Positions 1-13,800 of a DNA stretch of 64,000 nt are shown piece by piece. A program made the position numbers and the translations under genes. Origin of the DNA: Drosophila persimilis (taxonomy: Eukaryota; Arthropoda; Insecta; Diptera; Drosophilidae); contig NW_020825294.1 of NCBI RefSeq assembly GCF_003286085.1, positions 496,001-560,000 on the forward strand. Reading direction: 5' to 3'. Numbering within the stretch: position 1 is the stretch's first letter; every line of letters begins with the position of its first letter. The notes beneath the pieces are model-generated. The model was not told where the DNA came from and searched no databases. It worked only from the letters and a program-made list of their open reading frames with translations.

Positions 1-3000
1 ACATATGAACCATTTGCCAAATCCCCCGATAATTACGTAGCCACCCCTGAGAGGGTATAATCGTTCCCGTTGATTCCGCAATTGTTGGCCTTAATGACAC
101 ATTCAAGGGAGCTTTTGGCATTACGCATCGGTGTAAAGCATTGCTCATAAAGAGCAGCTTTTATCATCGCTCTATTTGCAGCACTTGGATAGCAATTGGG
201 TGAAGAGGCGGGAAATAGTTCCCTCCCCGCAACACCGAGTGCAGTTTCTGCTTTATTCATTTATGATAAATTATTGCATGAACTTTTCATTGGACTTATT
301 AAAGGACAGGGACAGAGCAGGCGGGGAGAGCTGCCAATAATAGAACATAAGCTGGGGATAATATTCAAATTGACTGGCCAGCCGCAGTTCATGGTTGAAC
401 AACGACAATTAAGCCAAATGTGTAATTATGAAATAAATTATCGGGCAGCCAGAGCGAAGCCAGATGGCAGCTGCTGCTGTCGGGGATTCAGGGACTCATA
501 TGTACTCAGGATAAATGCAAATTTCGAGCTCTAAATCCCCTGGATTGGGTTCTCTTGCTATCATTTACATCAAAGACCTATCAGTGCCTGCGCTGTGCGA
601 GTGCCAATCATTTGAAAACCAAAACTTAAAGCAATCAAAACCCCAAAGAAAACAAGAAGCCCCTCCCCAAGCGAAACGGGGAAAATGGGAAGCCTAAGAA
701 TACCAAAAGAATGTGCGGAAAACACTGAAGAAAACAGAACAATAAATGAAGGGAGGAAGGGATTGGATGGCATGGCATGGTAGCGCATGGCAAGGCTTGG
801 CATGGGGCTGGTGAGGAATGTTGGGGTCACATGGCAGAAAGGATTACACGTGGCTGGGACAAGAAATCCCCGCTTGGGCCACTTGGGCACGCTGTTGGCG
901 GCTCCTTCACCGGAACTGCCTGGCCAAGCAAAAGACAAAACAGAATCAGCCAAGAAAATGGCGACTGGGGACCCGGAAATGCGATAGCCAGAGAGCAGTA
1001 CAGCACAGATACAACCACAAAAAAAAAACCAAATACAAAAATGGCGCAGAAACACGCATGATGTTAGGGCCTAATCACAGCTGATTTGGACAGTTCTGGA
1101 TTTGATTCACAAAACGGATTTGACAGATCTAAGAGGAGGAGAGCACCACACACCTTTAAAGATACTTTATCCAGCTGCCAATAGATTTAAATGGTTTTCT
1201 ATAATTTAATAAAGCGATAGTGGCAAGAGAGAGAGCCCACAACGAATAATGTTGATGTGTGGGAGGAACATTTTATTGCCTTTGAGACAGCTGTTGCATT
1301 TTATCTGATTGGCAAAGTGCCAGTGAGGCATAAATGTGGAATGATGTAGTCGCAATCATCCGAGAATGTGGACGATGAAGTGTAGTTTAAAGATGTTGCT
1401 ATTTAATTCAGTAACTGAACAATTTAAAGAGAATTTATGTGAAACTTTAGCGGTATATCCAAAGTACAATATACTTTTACATTCCTTTCCATCTAATGCT
1501 TCAGAATCCACCGAAATCCCCGAGATACCAGTTCTCAGAACACACCCCAAGCCTCCCAGAACTACGAGCAGATGAAAAAACCTGTGGAAATGAAGCTTAG
1601 CCCAATGGTTTCTCTTCCTCCCACCCCCACGAAAAAAAACCCACCCCCAGCTAACCGTATGAACCAAATTTCGAGGAGAAAATCTGTGCTCCCATTTGGG
1701 AGCAGCGCACAATTTCCGGTAACAAGCAGAGCTAACGTTAACTCCACATAAAAAAAAAATATGTGCGAAATTGCTGTACAACATTCCGCTTGCCATTTTG
1801 TTGGGATGGGATGATGATGATCTCTAGTGCCGCCGCTCGTTATGCAATCAAAATGCAATTAGCAAAGAGAGTTAATTAATTGCATTTTTACATCACACAA
1901 ACACACACGCACACACATGGCAGAAGGGGGGAGAGGCACACGCAGACATCCTTCCAGCTAGATGAAGTTTTGCACGTGTATACTTTAGTGGAACACGTGT
2001 AAAATCAACATGTTGCGCCTTGGAATATGTAAATATACGTTACCCGTTACCTGCGCCATACACACACATATTCACTTCCATAGACTATGTGATACCCCCC
2101 ACACCTCTCTCTCTCCCTTCTAGTTGAGACGACTGCCTGCAGCTGAGAGTCATACCCACACACCTTTCTCTCCCATGAACACTGGGTCTAATATTTATAC
2201 GAACACACATCCCCTCCAGGGCAAAGTTTGCTCTTCAATAACTTAGTATGTGGCCTACAAAGTGTCCACAAAACAGTTTGATTATTCAATAATGCAATTT
2301 TAATTTCGAAATCCATATTTTGTGAGGCAAACTCTAAAATACTCGGCAAATAATGCGTGCATTGAACTTTTTACAGAAATTATTTGTTGCACTTGAAAAC
2401 ATATTGCTTATAAATTATACCATAATTATGGAAATTAATTTATTATATTACTAGGGGGATACGTGTAAAATATCGGACAACGAAGCAAAACTTTCCTATA
2501 TAATAGAGGGACTCTGTTGTTAATATTATCTGGTTTAAATATTAATAGGTATCTTATTTTATTTTGAATTTTTTGCACATGATAACTGTATCCTTCCCTG
2601 CTGTTGGAAGTGTGCGAATAAGTGTAAGACTCAGTGTACAAAATATACACGCACGAATATGTACAAATATTTCTTCAACAAGTTTGCAGTGTGTCTGATT
2701 TTTGAATTTCTCGACTTTAGGGCCCCCTCTTCTCCCTGCTCCCCCCTCACCGAAATTCAGAGAAAATGTAACAAAACAAACAGTTAAACAAACGCACATA
2801 CTACTCGTAATAGACACACACACACACACTCACCCACTTTAGCGTGTTATCTCTGTCTCGTACGCTCCTCTCATGGAAAAAAAAACTTCTACTCCAACTG
2901 TACGTACGCTGCCCCCCCACTCCATCGCACCTAAGTGCTCTGTGCCAGTCTCTCCGCGTGCTTCTGCTTTTTTTATTTTTTTGTTCTTCAATTTGTTTGT

Positions 3001-3299
3001 AAAAATAAAACTGTTATTTGTGAAAGCGCTCTCTCCGACGGTTCGTTCTCTCAGTAAAAGTAAAGCGAGCCTTTTCTCTCTTTCACACTGCAAGAAAATA
3101 TTGAAGGCATAAAGAGGAGCCGAAACACTGGGCGGAAATGATATGGCAGGGGGAAATTATTCTACTATGCAGGAAAACTCTCATTTGAACTAAAGTAAGC
3201 TCCTGTCAGTATGAAAATATCTATAGCTTTTTAGCTTATTTTTAAAAATTATTCAAGCATGATTGTATATTAGTTATTTTAGTATATTATTTTATATTT
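1..3299. other. Noncoding stretch, no gene seen
   Basis: Mostly AT-rich DNA with C/T-rich and CA-rich patches, for example alternating CA near 1,897-1,918 and 2,814-2,830. Short open frames occur on both strands, but none has a good start context, a splice structure or a recognisable protein. It is best read as sequence upstream of, or an intron of, the peptidase gene. I see no RNA gene or mobile element here. Confidence 0.6.
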
Positions 3300-4089
3300 T
3301 ATTGTGATGATTAATGTGTTCCCCGCACGTGACTTTCATCCGTTTCTTCTCATATTCCACACCACAGTGCGCCCCAGCTGGCTTTTGCTTTTGCCTCTAC
3401 GTATACGCAACGTGTGCAGAGAGCACAACAACAGTTCAAACGAAAGAGAGTCGGCCAGCGAGAGAGATAGAGAAAGAGAGCCAGTGCGCTCTCACTGCCG
3501 CAGTATTGTTGCTGCCCGAGTCAGGCGGCGCGGCCTGGCCTGCCTGGCCACATGGACTTTTCCAGGGGTATTTCATCTGTGTGCCAATCTCGGGCCCCAT
3601 TCAGTTTCATCTGAGACTTTTGGCGCAGCGGTCGATACACAGAGGGAGAGAGAGAAGAGAGAGCTCCGTTGAACAGGGCCCCAAGAATACGAGAAACTCA
3701 AGCAAAACCCCCGTGGATGAACACCAAAGAAAATCGAAATTGAATATTTTTGTGGACAAAAAATATCTATAAACAATAGAAGTAATAGAGAAAGTGGAAC
3801 GAACTCGAGTGTGTTGTTGCTTAGTGTTGTGCTGCTGCCAGAAGCAAAAAGGAACTTGAGTGGAGTGTAATGCGGTGTTGAGGAGGCTCTGGGCTCTGCA
3901 TTTTGCCGTCGCTAATTGTACATACGGTCCCGTACGCAGTGCAGCTGACAGGCGACCATCAAAAAATCTGCCCAGAAGGAGAGAGCTCTCCTTCAGTCCG
4001 CCCCCAAATTCTAATCCCGGGAAATTGTTGGCCTGCCAAGCCTCAAGCTGGGCGATTACCGCAAAATGACACGTGTCAGGCGCATTGTG
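3300..4089 (+). promoter_or_regulatory. Candidate distal promoter and 5' exon of the peptidase gene
   Basis: This block is GC- and GA-rich compared with its AT-rich surroundings. It carries GAGA-type repeats near 3,447-3,480 and 3,645-3,662, and its purine-rich sequence is typical of Drosophila 5' untranslated exons. It ends in a strong splice donor, GTGAGT, at 4,090-4,095. An ATG at 4,066 in a good Drosophila context (CAAA before ATG) opens an eight-codon frame that reaches the donor in phase 0. This suggests an alternative first exon for the peptidase gene downstream, but no transcript evidence is visible and the transcription start is not determined. Confidence 0.4.
4066..4089 (+). CDS. 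Possible alternative first coding exon of the peptidase (8 codons)
   Basis: ATG at 4,066 begins MTRVRRIV and ends exactly at the GTGAGT donor at 4,090. The phase (0) is the one needed to join the membrane-segment exon at 28,022, which would give a short basic cytoplasmic N-terminus in place of the [10 protein letters not shown] start at 21,783. Alternative short cytoplasmic N-termini from separate promoters are well known for vertebrate DPP6 and DPP10. The basic RVRR next to the membrane segment suits the cytoplasmic side of a type II protein. The join spans about 24 kb and is inferred from phase and splice-site quality only. Confidence 0.35.
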
Positions 4090-6879
4090 GTGAGTGAAAC
4101 CCCCCATGCCACCCCACACAGAAAACCGTACTTCTTCCTGCCTTTAAAATTAAACACTTTAAACGAAACGAAACAAAATTCCACCCAACACAAAAAGCAC
4201 AGACATATTTCACCGAATTTTTGCGGGAGATACTCTCCTCCTGTAGCATGCCTTTTGCCTGTCTCTGTCCCTGTCTCTCTGCCAAATTGAATTTCGCATT
4301 TTAACGCGTTTGCATGCTAACTCTGTATCCTCCAAGAATATCCTCTAACCTCTAACCCCCAGCACCAAACCTACTTCATCCTTCATCCTGCTGCTGTCTG
4401 TTCTTCTGCCCCTCAGTGAGTAATTTTACTGCTAATTTTATATTTATTTTCATTTTCCATCGAATTTTGCGCTCTTTGAACTTTTTCCAACATTCATCGA
4501 TGGCGCTGCTTGTCGACATCGAACGGACTCTGCCGTTAATTCTCTGTTGCCGCAGGATATTAAGCGTCAGCTTTTTGACCTTGTCGCGAGGGGCAGTGTT
4601 AGACCTCTATCCAGAGGGCAGAAGCTTGGAACAGTTGATCCTGATTGTTGGGGAATATTTAATGTAATTATTTGAAAGGTAATTCTTAGATCAGGTAGAA
4701 TTTATTCTCTTTTTTTGTGGGTAGAGTTGATCAATCAAATAGGGAAGATGCCCCAGATACGATATGGGTAGATTGACCACTCAAGTGGAGGTTATATTTC
4801 ATATCTGTTGGCAATATATCTTCCAGTTGAATACGAATTGGAGTATAAATAGATTTGAGTGTTTCAGTAACATTCTGTTCCATCTAGAGCCAATATGAGG
4901 CTGTATCAAACAGGAGATCTCCCAGAAATGCTTCATATTTTTGAAAATATTTCATCTACTTCGTAAATACTGCTGCAAAAGTATCTCCCAGATCCCCTCA
5001 AGGTAAAAGTCGCCTTCTATCGATAACCAATATGCTCAATCGACGGGCAAATACTTAGGGTAGCTGGTCACCTTCTGTGTGGCTTGGCACGAATTTTTAT
5101 TTTACGATTATTGCCTCCTGAAAATGCGAACCGACATCAGCAGCAACAACATGCACGTGATGTACAGAGAATCGGACCCCTGTGTGTGTGTGAACGGGGG
5201 TTTCCCTTTTATGCGTTTACTGGCCCAAATTTTTGAGGTTAAATTCAAGCCCAGAAACAGGAGCAGACAGACCAGACCAGACCTTATCACCATCTCTACT
5301 GGCACTGCGAAAAGCCAAGATTGCTGCCAAAAACAGACAGCGGAAGCCCAAAGAAGGAAAGAAATCTCGCATTAATTTCCAAACAGTCTTTATCTAAGCC
5401 TTGAATTTGGCCAACTTTTTGGCTTGGCCAGCATATCCTCAAAACCCGCAAAAAACCAACAACAAACCGAACGCAGAGAAAATGAAGAGAAATCAACCAG
5501 AAAGTGTGGAGAAAGCAGTGAAAAATGAAATGCAAATGCAGTTGCTGGAATTTCCGCGGAATTTTCCTCTTTTTTTGGAGTCTGAATTTTTTAGCTCTTA
5601 GGCTTATTTCGGGCCAACGGCAACGGGCTGCAACAAGGCGCAAAGGTATGAAAAGCCTGGCGAAAAAAGCGTCGGAAAATGCCGGAAAAAATGGGTGGCA
5701 GCAGAACAAACAAAGGAAAAAGTGGAAAAGGGAAAAATGTCAAAACAAGCTACTAAAGCGATTGGCGTGACAGAACGGAACGGAACGGAAAAGGCGGCAG
5801 GGAGATGAGGGATAGGGAATTTCGGGGCCAATATCAAGCATACGCCAGGTTGGACACAAATTTGGGAATGGAAATGCGTTCATGCTGAAGTTGATTGAAC
5901 CCCGGCGGGGGGGTGGGAAGACTAGGAAACGGGAAAGGAGAAATGAAATTTCATAAAAATGCGAAAATTTATAGTTGAAAAGTTTGTCCGCCGAGAGGAG
6001 AACCCTATCCCATCCGTTTCCAGGCTAATATCTCAGCAGAAAGTAATCTGCCGTACAACTTAATTTGTCCAACTTGTACCACGAAAGTTCAGCCATTAAA
6101 GATCATCAATCTGCCCCTCATTATTCAAACTGGCAGCCCCACCGCCCCCACAACTCTCCACCATGCCTCTCTTCGGGGGCACATTAACCTGTTGTCGGGC
6201 ATTCGCATTCGCATTTCAAAGATTCCTTTTGGTCTAAGACACATCCTGCAGATACAGCCGCCACACACACACAAATCAAATTTAACAGGCACTTGGAAAG
6301 TGTCCTTCGTTTGCTCCACTCCGCCTCCGCCTCTCAGAGGGGGCGTGGCCTTTAGCCATAGCGCGTCACGTTTATCACAACAGAGGCAATAAATTTCATT
6401 CGCCTTGTTCCTGGGTTGCGCCACCAACAGCAACAGCAACAGCAACATTTTATGGTCTCTTCATTTTCGACAGCTGCAAACATTTGGATTCGAATACTTT
6501 TGCATACTCGATGGAGCTCCATGCTGCTCTCCTCAGTCACTGCACATTATTATCCGGAAAACCCCCAGCCCTGTAGAGAGAACAAACATTTTATTTAGGC
6601 ATTTTGATTGATGGCCATAGGCTTGACATTCCTTCCATGACATTCTTGCCGGAAGAAGCTCCACTTCCACTCCACTCCAGCGCCATCCATCCACTCGAAG
6701 TAGAGGCGCCTTCGTGTTTGCTCGGCGTTTTAATTAACGTGAGTGAGAAGGGGGTAAGGAAAATGTGTAGAGGGGCGGCATGAGGATAAGTGTTGGGGCA
6801 AGGAAAACTATGCTGGGGAAGCAACTTTTTGCCAAGGCCGCAGGCATCACCCACAGAAAATATTATGGTTTCTCTGGAT

Positions 6880-6915
6880 GAATGGATGGATGGATGGATG
6901 GATGTGGATGGATGG
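6880..6915. repeat. GGAT tetranucleotide microsatellite
   Basis: About eight units of ATGG/GGAT, slightly interrupted near the end. It is a simple repeat with no gene attached. Confidence 0.85.
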
Positions 6916-9900
6916 GTGTGAAACGTTTGCCCTAAGGTCTGATTAAGGAGCTTAGTTCTCACACAATCATTAGGAAAATGTTTGTGTCTAGGCGCGACTG
7001 CAGATGATGGCAGTGCAGCGGCTTGATGATGGATGAATGAATGAATTTTGTGTGGTTTCCCCCCAAAAATCAACCCATAAAAAACCCCGAAAATCTCTTC
7101 CTTTTCATTCACAAATCTCGGCAATTACTAGACCACTTTGACTACCCAATTTTCGTTGGGGGCAATCATGCCGCATTACGTATACGCACTGTCATACCGC
7201 AGCACTGAATTTTAATAGCCTAGATTATGTACCAAAAAAACGGAATGCAAAAAAATAGAATCTACATTGCCTTTTTTCTCTGTCGCTCTCTCTGCGTAAG
7301 CATATTAAAGTTATGGCCACCCCAATGTCCGGTTATGGCACGGACCACACGGACCATTAGGCAGGTGCGATGGAGGATGCGCGAATTTTCCTTCCCTTTT
7401 TTTTGTGCGCTGCGGCTCCTGCTGTTGATGCCACGGCTGTCGCTATAAAATTGAAGTGCCAAAGCCAGCGGGGTGTCAACACCGCAATACAGCAACAACA
7501 ATAGTTGTTTCCCAAAAGCAACACAAAAGGCTGTCAAAGGCGGAGGAACCAGCCCGCTTGCTGGCAGACCAAATTGCTTTTTGCTGTACAAACTGCTGGC
7601 CAACACACAGCGCAGTAGCCGTGGCAGTGGCAGATCCACAACAGCCAACTGTCAACGGGAGGCAGCCAGCAGCAGCAGGTGGCAGATTAGAGATGCCTTC
7701 CAGTCGTGATCGTGAAATTGAAGCTGAAATATGAGAAACTATCTTTAAATGGAACAAGGATTGGGGATAATGGTGTCCTAAATGGTTTCGGCAGGACCTT
7801 CTGAAGATTTTTGTATCTCATGAATAATTAGGAAACTTTCTGTGCACATTTTTGGGGCCATCATTCCCTAGAAGCATCTTGAAATTCTGCTCGAATCTCG
7901 ACTTACAATCTTGACCTATCACGCGCCCAACTCGAGGGCAGAAGCTGGAGGAGGACCTTGTCCAAAACGTATAAAAAATATATATATCTCTGCCTACCGG
8001 TATTCTGCGTATAAATTACATTTTTTTTTTGTGGGCCAAGGCTCCACGCGCACACTTTGGTGTTTGCATTTGGGCCTTTTAATTAAGCTAAACAAACGCA
8101 CCGCCGCCAAAAGAAAACAATTATATACACATCCGGAAAGATCCTGTAGAACATTCACACTCTTGGAGATGAATTATTTCGTTGAGGGGAGAAGCAACCC
8201 AAGTCGGGATTCAGAGGAGGGAAAATGCTATGCTGCCGCCTGCCTGCCGCTTCACACTTCATTTCATTTCAATTTGAAGTTCTGCGTGGCACAGGGCCTC
8301 CTTTTTTTATTTTACTGTGTGGGGGGCTGGGGCTGCCAATTATGCCAGCAAGTTGCTTTATTATACGAGTACTAGCCGTACCCGTAACCGAGCCGTACCG
8401 AGAGGTGCCTTCTCCCGGAATGGCAGCCATTTCTTCACGCAATTCCACGTAATTGTCCTCGTCGACGTCGTCTTGGTGTTGCTTTATTAAACCTTAGCAG
8501 CGCAATCACCCAAATGAGCGCACTCTCACATACACACATACATCTTGTATGCGCACACACACCTGTACAAAGTTATAGCCAGAGATATATCTCCCTACCA
8601 GGCGAACACACACCTACGAGGGTACGTGCAACATTTGTATTTAAATTTGAATGCTGCTGCTGCTGAAGCGCTCCTTCACCTTGCATACAGACCGAGACAG
8701 AGGCACAGAGAGGCAGCAGACACGTATCCATACACAGACATCTCACAGATACACTCTAGCACAAATACACTCACGTGGGGCAATACCATGGGGATACACC
8801 ACCATCATTACATTACCCGAGCTCTCAACGCCGAGCAGAGCATCAGAACAGCCCAGAAGACGCAACAATTTTGAGCTTGAGACGGTAACTGGAACATGGT
8901 TTGCCTCGAAAGTTGTGAACAGATAGAATCCTGAGTATATATAATCAAATATTGAAAAATTGAATGAACAGATAAAGGCATCTGTGACAGAAGTTGAGGA
9001 ATTCGTTAGATATTCACTCCATATGCACAAATTCCAAAGATGATGGATGAAAAATCCTTGTCATCTGCCGTAAAACTCCTCCACAAAAAGCATAAAATAT
9101 ATCTATCAAAACTCCAAAGAAAATGCTCACCTAATTCACTCAAAAACTTTTGAGAGTGAGCAATTAAACTGTGAAAATCATTAGGTTTCCCGGACAAACA
9201 TATTCCTCTAGGCAAATGACTCTCAAAAGTTTTACTAAGCGGGAGAGAAAGAGAGAAATTGCAAGAGAGATGGGGTGGAGAAAGTCTCTCTGCCTTCTCA
9301 GAGAGCAAAACTTAATCAAAGTTTGAGGAAAGTTTATTTGCAGACAAGATTTGAAGCCACCCACAAACAGGCACACCCACTTGAATGCTGCTCAATGTCA
9401 TGTCCATTCAACCTTGTGGAGCACTTGGCCAGGCCAGACCCAAAACCCCGCCATCCCCTTTCCTATTGCCGTCGTGTACCCCGAATCCCCGAATGATTTC
9501 TAACATTACATTCGGGGCTTAAATGCGTTCACATCAAACTATACAACACGTTCATATTTCTTACGGTTCGTTAGACATTTAATATTAAAGCAAATTGCTG
9601 ACTGAGTTGCTTTACCTCTCCCCTGCCGCTTACTCTCTTACCTCGCTTACCTTTGTAGCCTTCCCTTTGGAGGGAGGGTATGATGTTTTTGGGGAGAGAG
9701 AGAGAAATGCACTCCTAACTCATGTATGTATTTATGTACTGGCTCCAACAACTTTCTTGGAATGATACTCATATATCTTTCATTAGAAAGATGGATCTGC
9801 AGCTTCGGCACCTTCTCTTTTCAAAGTGTATACGGCAATCGAAGGTTCATTTCTCTGAGTGTACGCGTATGCATTCAGGTAGTTTTTCTTAGGCTTTTTT

Positions 9901-10807
9901 CTTGGGTTTTCCCGGGCACACATTCCTCAGCCTTTACGAACGCTAAATGATATGCAAATAAAAACGTGGCTCGAGTACGTGGAACACCCTTCTGGCTTCA
10001 TGTGTGTTTGGGTTCGAGGAATCCCTCGCCAAGGGAGCAGCGCATTCGAGTGATGCGGATCCCAGGGAAAGCCAAAGGAAAAGCGTTTCGGGGGAAAGCC
10101 CAAAAGAAATCGCGATTTTGAGGGAAAGCTGAAAGGAGAATCCCATTCGCGTGAAGGCTATTTAAATTTGAATTTAAATCGTTTGCTTCATTTGAGCGGC
10201 GTAAATTGCGCCCCTTCGTGGCATATGTTCATACTGTGGGGCATCCCCAGCGAAAACTTTTGTTTTTTTCCCTCCAACTTAATTAACATAATTATGACCA
10301 GAGCGAGTTTCGAGTTTCGCAAAAGTTTTGCTCATCTTTTTTTCCGCTGAAAAATACTTGAGCACTTTTTTCGGAAAGGAAAGGTGAGAGTTCTCTTCAA
10401 AACGGAGGCATGGAAGAGGGAGAGCACGGAACCCACAGCTATTTATCTTGAGCGCCGGCTCTCTCCTAAAAGTATGCGGAATAAGTAGTGCCGCAGAAGG
10501 ATTTTCCAGTAGCAGCAGCAGCAGCTGCCGTCGCTTCAACACCCCCTGTCACACACATATAGATGCAACACCCTCTCATACGCGTAAAGAACTTCTGCAG
10601 CATCACACACACGCACACAAACACAGAGAGATGTAGCTCTAACACCCACACTGATGCACTTGTCGAGTGCACTTTCCACTTTCACTTGGCGCTCGCTTGT
10701 TGACTGCTGCCGCTGCCACCCTTCCATCATCAGAAGGAGAAGGCCCCCGCCCGCTCTACTTTCATTATTTGCGTTTAGCTCACGCAAGACTCACATTACA
10801 CACAGAT

Positions 10808-10827
10808 ACACACACACACACACACAC
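10808..10827. repeat. CA dinucleotide microsatellite
   Basis: About ten alternating CA units within a wider CA-rich patch that runs from 10,590 to 10,870. Confidence 0.85.
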
Positions 10828-13800
10828 TGAAACACAGAGAGTGAGAAAGAGAGTGGGACACACACACTAACACCAACACGTGCACAAAGCACTTTTCATT
10901 GTCATTTGCGCCTCAACGTATGCGCCGCCTGTGCCCGACCCAATGCATTCTGTCGCCTCTAACGTCTCCCTGATGTCCATGCACTAAAAATTCCATTTCA
11001 ACAGCCATTTCGTCTCTCGTCCTACTCTTTATAGCCCGTTATACCCCACATATATCAGATATAGTAGCTGATTATTCAGATGGGCACATAAAGCGTTTAT
11101 TGAGTGATTCTTTGCTGGAAAACTGATTGAATCTGAATGGTTTTTGTCGAAACGTGAAAGTGGAAGATAGTAATGTGGGGAGTCGTTTCGGAGGATGAGT
11201 GATTTTTTATTACTTGGGGAAAGAGGAAAAGTATTCACTTAATATATGCATTTTGCATTCGCATTCATTAAACTATGAGAAATCATTAATCGATATGAAT
11301 AATATATGAAACTATCAATATATAATACAAAATAAACCATAAACCACAAAGGCACAATAAATGTATACAACGATATCATGATCTATTATCTTTACCACAC
11401 ATAAATCAGAAAATAATCTAATCAAATATATTTTTAATGCAAAATTAAGCATACAAAATATACTTGTAAAAAGTCAGAGATTTTATTAATACCAAAAAAA
11501 GCAGTCATATTTATTATAAACCATATGAATCAGATGGCAGTCATGATATAAATATAATTAATTTATAAAATGCATTGAATGTATTTATTCAATGAAATAT
11601 TAAGTATACGACGGGCTGTAGGAATACAAAGTATTTACTGCTCCAAATATTATTCCGCTAATATGCTAGGAAATAATTGATTATTTAATGGATATATTGA
11701 TATATTATTGATAGATGGATCATGTAGAAGTACCATTGCAGACACCTTTTCTTTCTATTTCCCATATTTCACAGCCAAAACGAAAAGTGCATATAAGCGT
11801 CGCCTTTTGGCGTTTTAAAAAGCTCGTATTTTTGGTCATTGTTTATTCTTTTAGTCTGACAACATTTTGTGCTTACTAACTGGTCACCCTATTACCATTC
11901 CCCCTCATAGCCTCTGGCCATTCCTACCGTTACCTCGTTGACCACCCTGAAACTCAGGCTTTCCTTCAACGCCGTCCATCCCTTCCCAACCCTATCTGTG
12001 CAACTTATGCAGCAAGTTTCTGCCATTTCATCCTTTTGTATTTGTATTTGACACTAGTTTTTGCTTCTGTTTCTCTTTCGGGTAGCGGGGACATCCAGTT
12101 TTTGTCATGTTGGTTGATTGTGAAAGTTGCTGAAGCGCTTTTTAACAGTTTTCGTGACACTTTTCTGTGCCGCATGCCCAGTATGCACAGGCCAGAGCCA
12201 GAGCCATGGCATTGGGCCATGTATATTTGATGCTTTTTTTGCCGCGGGGCAGGACAGGACAGGACACGACGGCAGTGCCAGTGATAGTTATATGGCGACC
12301 ATGGGGGGATACAGGGAGACAGTGCCGGACATCAGTGACATGCCCAGGGATGACCTTAATGCACAAGTGACATGTTCGAGTGGAAAAGCCACCCATATAC
12401 CACCCCCAACCCCCACCCACCCGTTTGGAATGCATATAATGCAATTTTCCGGTCATTTTAAGCGGCCAATGCGAAATGAATTCCATGAATAATTCATTAG
12501 ACACGAACAACTGCAACAGCAATTGCTAAGGGGAAAACGGTAAAAAAAGACTGATTATCAATCAATTGAAAAAGCAATAGCAATAGCAATGGAAAATGAA
12601 AATTATGATGGTTAAATGGAGGGCAAGAATCCCAAGAATCGCAGCAATGCAGTGGCTCGATTGCGGTTCCTCATTTTAAACCATGTGCTGCCCGCCCCCC
12701 GCTTTGCGCTGGTCGCATGGTTGCATGTGGCAAGGACATTGGCAAAGTTTCCTTTCCCATTGCCGCATTCCATTTGTAAAGAGCTGCATTTGAAAATCGT
12801 TTTTGATGTTCTGTTGTGGCCTCCGCCCATCGCCAACCCCATCCCCACCTCAGGGATTCTATCAATTTTCATCAAATTGTTGGGAAGGTAATGAGTTTTT
12901 GTGGCCCCGGCTTATTAAGTGGCCTCTAAATGGAATTTTCCCCAATATATATTTATGTTATTCCTTCGACAAAGGAAACTGCACCTGGCAAGCTTCACTT
13001 CTGAGCGGTTATCTGGAGAGAGAAAATATGCAATAATTGGGTATTGCGAATGAGAAGGGGATTCGAATGGATGTGAAATTATTTGCAGGTGGTCAGTCGG
13101 TAGGTCTCCGGGTAGAATCCGCAGGTGGTGTTCGGGTCTGGCGAAAGCGCAATCAATATACAATAATGACATCATTTGTGGCCAGTTAATAGTTGTGGCT
13201 CTTTTCAGTCCAAAATTTAAACGAGGGAAAAATCAAGCACCATTTTCACGTATATGTATATATTTAACAATATACTTTGAACTTTAGACATTTACGAGTA
13301 TAATATGCAACTATTACTCAATCAGGCATTGCCTCACCTGGCCACACACACAGCAGATTTCGCATCTCTAAATGTACAGATATGTATATTGGAAATACAT
13401 ATATGTACATATATCTGTTCTTTCGAGAACAAATTATGCCCCATAAACATCAATCAGCGTGCGATCTTCGTTTCAATTGAAAATGTACTCGAGAATTGCC
13501 AGCTAATGGTGTATTTTCAATTCAATATTGGCATATACGTACATACATACATATATTTATCTTATGGATATATCTATTGTGTGTAATATATTATCTGCTT
13601 GATGCGGTCGAAATGGAAAACCATTTGGGGCATTAATAAATTTTGTTGTTTCTTCGTATTATTTATTTTATTGAAACCTTTCAGGGGGTAATATATGTGT
13701 GTGTTTGGCGGTTTAAAGGGTATAAGAAAAGGCAGTTTTCGGATAAAAGAAGTTGGATATATCAATGGATACATCCTTTTAGTGTGTCTAAATTTTTGAA

